Notes under the pieces: generated by a model | Database searches by the model: none | Seen by the model: the letters and a program-made list of their open reading frames with translations, nothing else | Told to the model about the DNA's origin: nothing | Program-made: the position numbers and the translations under genes | Assembly: GCF_002808045.1 (NCBI RefSeq) | Contig: NZ_CP025000.1 | Span: forward strand, 744,001 to 808,000 | Source: Idiomarina sp. X4 | Lineage (GTDB): Bacteria > Pseudomonadota > Gammaproteobacteria > Enterobacterales > Alteromonadaceae | DNA: 64,000 bases | Direction: 5' to 3' | Shown here: positions 58,450-64,000 of the stretch, piece by piece | Layout: each line of letters starts with the position of its first letter | Position numbering within the stretch: position 1 is the first letter of the stretch

Positions 58450-58455
58450 CAATGC

Positions 58456-58914
58456 CTACCGGCCTTTTTCTCGCTGTATCCGACCTTGATCTGTATCAAA
58501 CCAGAACCATGGTTTCTCATTAATGGCAAAGTAACAGCGATTTTCATCTTTTTTCGCACTTAGCGCGCTAGCGGGTATTTCGCCACCTAACTTGCTCCAC
58601 AAAACCAAGCAGTCATTATCAGCCGACGGCCATCCTTTTTCATTCACCTTAATAAAACCTGCCGGTGAATCGGCACGTTCAAATAACGCAACAACACCGG
58701 GTTTTCCTTGCCGCAACCACTCAGCCCGAACTAAGCTCACCGCTTCTGAAAACGTCGATAATGCGACGTCTTTCTCCGTTTCCCGCCAGTGCTGCGGCTC
58801 ATCAATAAGCAACATTCTTACGGCTACTGCTGACAACAGCAAAAATACCGCAACGACAAGCACATTCTGCAATCGCCGAATACCTTTACGTTCTTGAACG
58901 TCATTTTCTGTCAT
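58456..58914 (-). CDS. mshF: MshF, MSHA biogenesis protein
   Basis: This is a 152-residue protein with one N-terminal membrane helix (NVLVVAVFLLLSAVAVRMLL) and a polar periplasmic domain. It is poorly conserved; the call rests on topology and place between mshG and mshB. The ATG at 58914 lies 2 bases after mshG; the longer frame would overlap mshG. Confidence 0.85.
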   Translation of the reverse strand: MTENDVQERKGIRRLQNVLVVAVFLLLSAVAVRMLLIDEPQHWRETEKDVALSTFSEAVSLVRAEWLRQGKPGVVALFERADSPAGFIKVNEKGWPSADNDCLVLWSKLGGEIPASALSAKKDENRCYFAINEKPWFWFDTDQGRIQREKGR

Positions 58915-58916
58915 TA

Positions 58917-60158
58917 TTAACGTCCCTGGTAGGCACTCATCATGTCCCACATTGGCGTGAAAATACCCAACGCTAATATGAGCACCATAACCGCAACAAC
59001 TGCAATCATCAGCGGCTCGATACGCGCTGTTAAGGTCTTCAGATCATAGTCCGTTTCGCGCTCGTAATATTCAGCAACTTCCAGCAACAAAGTGTCCACA
59101 CGCCCCGTTTCTTCACCGACTGAAATCATTTGCAGAATTAACGGTGTGAACAGGTTTGACTGCTTTGCTACGCGAGATAAGTTCTCACCTCGTTCAATAC
59201 CGCGACGCATTTCAATGACTCGGTTTTCCATCCAGGCATTATCCACCGCTTCCGCCACCAATGACAGTGCCTGCGTTAGTGGTACGCCGGCTCCCAACAT
59301 GACTGAAAAGCTGCGCGCAAATCGCCCCAACATTGCGCGACGCAATATAGAGCCAATAACGGGGACTTTCAGCTTTAACGTGTCCCACATCAACCGCCCC
59401 GGCGGAGTCTCTTTGTAGTATCTAACACCAAAGAAAGCGCCCACCATAAGCGCCAATAACAGCGGCCAGTAGGAAACAAAAAACTGCGATGAACCCAACA
59501 ATGCTCTTGTCGCCCATGGCAGCTCCACATTGAAACGCTCAAACATGGAGGCGAACGTTGGAATCACAAATATATTCAGTACAAACATCGCAACGACTAA
59601 GGCTATCATTACGAAGCTCGGGTATCGTGTCGCTGCTTTTATACGCTTACGGGTATCTTGCTCATTTTCCAAATAAACCGCTAACTGCTGAAACGATTCT
59701 TCCAGCTGCCCGGTATTTTCACCCACATGGACAATGGCAACAATCAGCCGTGGAAAAATGCCTTTATGCTTGGCCATAGCTGCTGACAAATTTCGGCCAC
59801 GCTCGAGCTGTTCGTGAATATCTTTTAATGCGTTTCGTAAACGCTTGTTCTGCGTTGTATCGCCCAGCCCTTCGATAGCACGAAGCATAGGAATACCCGC
59901 CTGAGTCAGCGAATACATTTGCCGACAGAATATAATCAACTCATCGAGAGAGACTTTGGGCTGTAAGCCATCAGCAACCTTCGCCTTTAAAGTATCCCAA
60001 CCCGGCATCGCAGTGCTCGCAGCGACACCTTCTTCAATTGCCACCGGTGTCAGGCCGCGTTTCAATAATGCGTCTGCCGCACTGCGCTCGTCACCAGCTT
60101 CCACGGCGCCAGTCTGTAACTGACCTTGTTTGTCGCGGGCGCGGTAACGAAACTGCAT
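58917..60158 (-). CDS. mshG: MshG, inner-membrane platform protein of the MSHA pilus
   Basis: This is a PilC/GspF-family platform protein of 413 residues with two T2SSF domains (FCRQMYSLTQAGIPMLRAIE and FARSFSVMLGAGVPLTQAL) and three membrane helices. It would couple MshE motion to pilin assembly. It overlaps mshE by 1 base. Confidence 0.97.
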   Translation of the reverse strand: MQFRYRARDKQGQLQTGAVEAGDERSAADALLKRGLTPVAIEEGVAASTAMPGWDTLKAKVADGLQPKVSLDELIIFCRQMYSLTQAGIPMLRAIEGLGDTTQNKRLRNALKDIHEQLERGRNLSAAMAKHKGIFPRLIVAIVHVGENTGQLEESFQQLAVYLENEQDTRKRIKAATRYPSFVMIALVVAMFVLNIFVIPTFASMFERFNVELPWATRALLGSSQFFVSYWPLLLALMVGAFFGVRYYKETPPGRLMWDTLKLKVPVIGSILRRAMLGRFARSFSVMLGAGVPLTQALSLVAEAVDNAWMENRVIEMRRGIERGENLSRVAKQSNLFTPLILQMISVGEETGRVDTLLLEVAEYYERETDYDLKTLTARIEPLMIAVVAVMVLILALGIFTPMWDMMSAYQGR

Positions 60159-61873
60159 CAGATATTGTCCTCAACACTTTCTGCCAGGAATAAAACTTCT
60201 TCGACGGTAGTCACACCCTGACGCGCATACTCTAACGCAACAGACGCCATCGACTGATAGCCCGGGTGTCTTTTTGCTGCATGTGCAAAAGCCCGGGTGT
60301 CGTTGTCGCGCAGCGCATCCATCATCTCGCCGTTCATTTCCAGAAGTTCAAACACACCGATACGGCCGTGATACCCGGTATGGTTACAGTTCTGACAGCC
60401 AATGCCATGTTTAAACTCAAACTCGCTGCTGCCTTCTAATAAATGCTCCAGCCACTGCTGCTCTGCTTCATCCGGCTGATAGTTTTGGGTGCACTTTTCG
60501 CACACCCTGCGAACCAAGCGTTGCGCTAGTATTCCGCGCAGTGCCGCAGCGACCAAATAAGAAGGGGCGCCCATATCAATTAAGCGCATAGCACTGGTTA
60601 TCGCGTCATTGGTGTGCAGTGTCGACAAAACCAAGTGGCCGGTAATAGAGCCTCTCAGCCCTATTTCTACGGTTTCATGGTCACGCATTTCACCCACCAT
60701 GATAATGTCAGGATCCTGACGCAAAGTGGTTCGTAGCACTCTGGCAAAATCGAGGCCTATCTTATTATTAACCTGAACCTGGGAAATTCGTGGTAAGCGA
60801 TACTCAACCGGGTCTTCCACAGTAATAACTTTCTTGGCTTCGGTATTCAATTCACTCAGTGCGCCATAAAGCGTTGTGGTCTTACCTGAGCCCGTTGGAC
60901 CGGTTACCAACAGCATGCCGTGTGGTCGCTTAATAAGGGAGCGAACCCGCTTCAGAATATTTTCGGGCATACCGGTTTGCTCCAGCGACAACAATCCCGC
61001 GGACTGATCCAACAAACGCATGACGCATGACTCACCATATTGAGTCGGCATGGTCGACACACGCACATCAATATTGTGCTTGCGAATTTTCATGTTGAAG
61101 CGACCGTCCTGAGGCAAACGACGTTCGGAAATATCCAGTCCCGCCATCAGTTTTAACCGCAGCACCAGCGCATTGGCTATATTTGTTTCATCAAGTACGT
61201 TTTCCTGCAGCACACCGTCTATACGCTGGCGGATACGCAATTTGTTTTCATCGGGTTCTATATGAATATCCGATGCGCGAACCTGAACAGCGTCTTCAAA
61301 AACCGACTGCAGCAACTTGGCAACGGTGGCTTCATCGCCCTCTTCGTCCAGACTCAGTTGACCGAGTTCAAACTCAGAGGTTTCCTCATACTCGTCCTGA
61401 AGCTGGCTAGCGAAGGTTTCTATTTCTTTCGTACGGCGGTAGAGGTTATCGAACGCACTTAACAACTCGCCCTCTGGAACCACCGCCAACTCCACTTGTC
61501 GCGGCGCCAGTAGTTGGTTTATTGCATCAATAGAGGACAAATCGGCAGGGTCACTCATGCCGACTAACGCTTCGTTGTCGTCCGCTTCAATGACTAATGC
61601 CCGATGACGCCGAGCCTGGACTTCCGGCAACAGTTTAAAAACTTCAGGCGGTATTCGCCGCTCGGAGATACTTAACAGGGGTAGCTTGAGTTGCTGTGAT
61701 AAGAACTCCAGCAGTTGATGCTCAGTAATATAGCCAAGGTCGATAAGCGTCGCGCCAAGCTTACGCCCGGTTTCTCGTTGTTTCTCTAGCGCTGTGTCCA
61801 ACTCTTTTTCACTGATGATTTGCTCATGAACCAACAAATCACCCAACCGCATTTTGAGGCGAGGACGTTTCAT
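60158..61873 (-). CDS. mshE: MshE, pilus extension ATPase with c-di-GMP-binding N-terminus
   Basis: This is a GspE/PilB-type ATPase of 571 residues that powers MSHA extension. The N-terminus has an MshEN domain (residues 9-60; RLGDLLVHEQIISEKEL and RKLGATLIDLGYITEHQL), the c-di-GMP-binding module characterised in Vibrio MshE. The ATPase core has Walker A GPTGSGKTTT, an Asp box, Walker B DIIMVGEMRDHETV and a tetracysteine zinc site (CEKC and CQNC). It overlaps mshN by 4 bases. Confidence 0.96.
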   Translation of the reverse strand: MKRPRLKMRLGDLLVHEQIISEKELDTALEKQRETGRKLGATLIDLGYITEHQLLEFLSQQLKLPLLSISERRIPPEVFKLLPEVQARRHRALVIEADDNEALVGMSDPADLSSIDAINQLLAPRQVELAVVPEGELLSAFDNLYRRTKEIETFASQLQDEYEETSEFELGQLSLDEEGDEATVAKLLQSVFEDAVQVRASDIHIEPDENKLRIRQRIDGVLQENVLDETNIANALVLRLKLMAGLDISERRLPQDGRFNMKIRKHNIDVRVSTMPTQYGESCVMRLLDQSAGLLSLEQTGMPENILKRVRSLIKRPHGMLLVTGPTGSGKTTTLYGALSELNTEAKKVITVEDPVEYRLPRISQVQVNNKIGLDFARVLRTTLRQDPDIIMVGEMRDHETVEIGLRGSITGHLVLSTLHTNDAITSAMRLIDMGAPSYLVAAALRGILAQRLVRRVCEKCTQNYQPDEAEQQWLEHLLEGSSEFEFKHGIGCQNCNHTGYHGRIGVFELLEMNGEMMDALRDNDTRAFAHAAKRHPGYQSMASVALEYARQGVTTVEEVLFLAESVEDNI

Positions 61874-63003
61874 GGCTTACCTGCTGAGTTTGCTTTTGCT
61901 GACAAGGCAGCAATTTTTGCTTCAATAAACTGACGAGTAGGCTCGTGCGTGACTCGCTCCAGCGCCTGTTGATAGCTGGTTAAAGCTGCCGCACTTCCTT
62001 GATTTTCCTGAGCGACCGCCTTACCCACAAACCAGCGCCCCTCATGAGGTTGCGCCTGAGTCAGTCGCGTATAAGCGGTTTCCGCCACTTCATAGTTACC
62101 AGTGTCCTGCGCTAGCAGCGCCACTTTGTGTGAGTATCCGGGCTTTTCTTCCGCGCTGGGCCAGTTTTTAAGCAACACATTTAACGCCGCACCAGGCCTT
62201 GCTTCTCGCTCAAGTATACGCGCACTCAATATCCGAAAGTCGGTGTCCGTCCGGTCTCTCTGAAAGCCCACTTCTAATGTCGCTAACGCATCAGTTACTT
62301 TGTTGCGACCATATTGCAAGGCGGCCAACTGCTTGCGCACTTGCTTGTTATCAGGGGTGACAGCCAAGGCCTGTCGCCAGTATTCTTCGGCCTGAGTTAA
62401 GCGACCCTGTTGCTGAGCCTTTTCCGCTTTTTCAATATTCTGTTGAGCAATTTCTTCTGGTGTCAGATCAACTGATTTTTTTACGAAGACCGAGTCACTC
62501 TCTGTCCTCTTTTCCTCTGCTCTTTTCTCTGTTCTTTCTGGTACTTGCTCTGGCTGCTTTTCTGATTGCGCTTCCGCTAATTGTTCAGTTTGCCTGAATT
62601 CTGGTTCTTGAGACTCGCTTGGTTTATTGTCTGTGCCTGCTTCTAATTGTCTGACTGTCGCACGCTTATCGGTACTGGCAATTTCAGGCTCATCAAGATT
62701 ACCATTGAGCTTGCCATCATTAGGCCTGGCTTCAACCCGCGGACTTTCTGTCTGCACCGGTTTCTGTTGAGCCTTCTCAGGCTGCAGTTGTTTCTCCGCT
62801 TCATACACCGTCATCGTTTGACTGTCGCTTGCCGGCCAAAGCACAATACCAGCAGAGATACCAACCACTGCCAGACCCAGCACTATCCAAGGAAGTTTCG
62901 TGCGAGGCTCTGAGCGCTCTACGGCACTACCGCCTGCTTCGCGGTCAAAAGGCTCTTGACCACGCTTGTCGAGGTCTTTCAGGACTTTATTAATTAAGCT
63001 CAT
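61870..63003 (-). CDS. mshN: MshN, TPR-containing MSHA biogenesis protein
   Basis: This is a 377-residue protein with a cytoplasmic N-terminus (MSLINKVLKDLDKRG), one membrane helix (LPWIVLGLAVVGISAGIVLW), a long Glu/Gln/Lys-rich linker (about residues 70-190) and C-terminal TPR repeats (AEEYWRQALAVTPDNKQVR and on). The ATG at 63003 overlaps the mshM stop (ATGA). Confidence 0.93.
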   Translation of the reverse strand: MSLINKVLKDLDKRGQEPFDREAGGSAVERSEPRTKLPWIVLGLAVVGISAGIVLWPASDSQTMTVYEAEKQLQPEKAQQKPVQTESPRVEARPNDGKLNGNLDEPEIASTDKRATVRQLEAGTDNKPSESQEPEFRQTEQLAEAQSEKQPEQVPERTEKRAEEKRTESDSVFVKKSVDLTPEEIAQQNIEKAEKAQQQGRLTQAEEYWRQALAVTPDNKQVRKQLAALQYGRNKVTDALATLEVGFQRDRTDTDFRILSARILEREARPGAALNVLLKNWPSAEEKPGYSHKVALLAQDTGNYEVAETAYTRLTQAQPHEGRWFVGKAVAQENQGSAAALTSYQQALERVTHEPTRQFIEAKIAALSAKANSAGKP

Positions 63004-63911
63004 AGTCCACCCTCCGTGATTTGCCAATAGCCCATAGCCACTATTAACAAACACATTGCTGCGATACCAATCGTTAAAGGCAGCCAGCGCCCCGACTCCA
63101 GCCGAGTATCTTCGGTATCTTTCACCGCGAACCTAAGGTCACGATTCGTCAATTTATGACGCCCTTCGCCGTAGGCAAGCAACATCATTTTATGGCACAG
63201 CATATTCACTAACCGTGGTACGCCGCGACTGCACCGATGAATTTGTTTAATTAATTTCCAGTTAAAAATAGGCGTGCCTTTGTAGCCGGCAACCTGCATG
63301 CGATGCGCTATATAGTCAGCCGTCTCTTCTGCGTTCATTGCCGTTAACTTGTGAGAAAAGCTGATGCGTTGGCGTAGCTGCCGAAACGCTTTTTGTGATA
63401 GCCGCTCGTCAAGCTCTGGTTGACCAAGCAACACAATATGCACCAACTTGCGGCGTTCCGTCTCTAAATTAGAGAGCAGCCGTAACGCTTCAAGACTTTC
63501 TTCAGGCAACGCTTGCGCTTCATCGATAAGAATAACGACCGACTGTTCACTTTTGCTAATGTCTAAAAGCCGCTGCTGAAGGGCTCTGGCCAACTGTTGC
63601 TGATTGCCGAGTTTCTCGGTGTCAACATCAAGCTCTTGCGCAATCGCCAGTCTGAGTTCGGCCGGATCCAGGTAGGAGTCTGGCACATAGGCCGCTTTGA
63701 AAAAGTCGGGCATTTCATTGAGTAAACGCCGACATAATAAGGTTTTTCCGGTACCCACTTCGCCGGTGATTTTGATAAAACCCTCGCCAGTTTTCAGCGC
63801 AGTCAACACCACCTCAAACGCCTCGTGATGGCTTTTAAGATCGTAGTAGAACTGCGTGTTCGGCGTTATCGTAAAGGGCAGTTCGCGTAAGCCGTAGTGG
63901 TACAGGTACAT
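63000..63911 (-). CDS. mshM: MshM, ExeA-like AAA ATPase of the MSHA locus
   Basis: This is a 303-residue ATPase of the ExeA/GspA family. Walker A GEVGTGKTLLCRRLL and Walker B VVILIDEAQAL are intact, and a C-terminal membrane helix (LTIGIAAMCLLIVAMGYW) anchors it. By analogy with ExeA it may help the secretin MshL insert or pass the cell wall. It lies 5 bases after mshL. Confidence 0.94.
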   Translation of the reverse strand: MYLYHYGLRELPFTITPNTQFYYDLKSHHEAFEVVLTALKTGEGFIKITGEVGTGKTLLCRRLLNEMPDFFKAAYVPDSYLDPAELRLAIAQELDVDTEKLGNQQQLARALQQRLLDISKSEQSVVILIDEAQALPEESLEALRLLSNLETERRKLVHIVLLGQPELDERLSQKAFRQLRQRISFSHKLTAMNAEETADYIAHRMQVAGYKGTPIFNWKLIKQIHRCSRGVPRLVNMLCHKMMLLAYGEGRHKLTNRDLRFAVKDTEDTRLESGRWLPLTIGIAAMCLLIVAMGYWQITEGGL

Positions 63912-63916
63912 ACTCG

Positions 63917-64000
63917 CTATTGCTCAATATCCGGGAACCATTCATTCAACAGTTCACGAGAGCGTTTAAGCTCATCGCGCCAGGTATCAACACCAACAAC
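63917..64000 (-). CDS. mshL: MshL secretin, C-terminal end only (cut by window edge)
   Basis: The last 27 codons of a minus-strand gene precede mshM; they read VVGVDTWRDELKRSRELLNE and end WFPDIEQ. Position directly upstream of mshM and a helical tail that would follow a secretin core point to MshL, the outer-membrane secretin of the pilus. The fragment alone is too short to prove it. Confidence 0.75.
   Translation of the reverse strand, partial: VVGVDTWRDELKRSRELLNEWFPDIEQ

Noticed and set aside
57216..58455. Possible pilin gene cassette acquired by transfer, given two adjacent pilin genes of different sequence
   Set aside because: The mshB-mshA order is standard for MSHA loci, and no repeats, integrase or clear base-composition shift was seen.

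Overview
The window is a stretch of core chromosome from a marine gammaproteobacterium. Gene order and protein sequences resemble the Alteromonadales, most likely Idiomarina or a close relative. The basis is a complete-looking MSHA pilus locus abutting mreBCD, a petABC cytochrome bc1 operon between sspA and rpsI, an mgtE gene closing the rpoN-hpf-ptsN-rapZ-npr run, and the mra cluster placed near rnpB. The genus is an inference from gene order and sequence recall. No insertion sequence, prophage, integron, CRISPR array, tRNA or toxin-antitoxin pair was seen, and the coding density is very high.

Layout. (1) 1-6930, minus strand: start of the division and cell-wall cluster mraZ-rsmH-ftsL-ftsI-murE-murF-mraY, driven by a sigma70-type promoter embedded in MraZ-box repeats; mraY runs off the left edge. 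(2) 7067-9208, plus: a membrane CHASE-GGDEF-EAL protein, divergent from mraZ. (3) 9239-10473, minus: RNase P RNA and rsmI; then plus-strand lpoA-yraN-diaA-dolP (10535-13868). (4) 13881-20020, minus: sspB-sspA, petABC, rplM-rpsI and zapE, separated by clear hairpin terminators. (5) 20120-23140, plus: zapG, degQ, degS. (6) 23142-28433, minus: a TetR-family gene, mlaFEDCB, ibaG, murA. (7) 28574-36645, plus: kdsD-kdsC-lptC-lptA-lptB-rpoN-hpf-ptsN-rapZ-npr-mgtE, a tightly packed run joining LPS export to the nitrogen phosphotransferase branch. (8) 36670-49138: pmbA (tldE), darP, tldD, a nitrilase, yhdP, rng, maf and mreDCB. (9) 49199-51058: a periplasmic coiled-coil/PEGA/SUMF1-like protein. (10) 51256-64000, minus: mshL(partial)-M-N-E-G-F-B-A-C-D-O-P-Q.

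How it works together. Most genes serve the cell envelope: peptidoglycan precursors (murA, murE, murF, mraY), septal synthesis (ftsI, ftsL, zapE, zapG, lpoA), cell shape (mreBCD), LPS synthesis and export (kdsD, kdsC, lptABC), phospholipid traffic (mla, yhdP), envelope quality control (degQ, degS, dolP) and a surface pilus (msh). The pilus ATPase MshE carries an MshEN-type c-di-GMP-binding N-terminus, and the window also encodes one c-di-GMP turnover protein.

I did not find a clearly novel multi-gene system. The points most worth a second look are the six-box MraZ operator, a DegS protease with GASGG instead of GNSGG at its active serine, the SUMF1-like protein lacking the catalytic cysteines of formylglycine-generating enzymes, the bactofilin-like repeat region in MshQ, and a TetR-family gene with a likely autoregulatory operator placed ahead of the mla operon.
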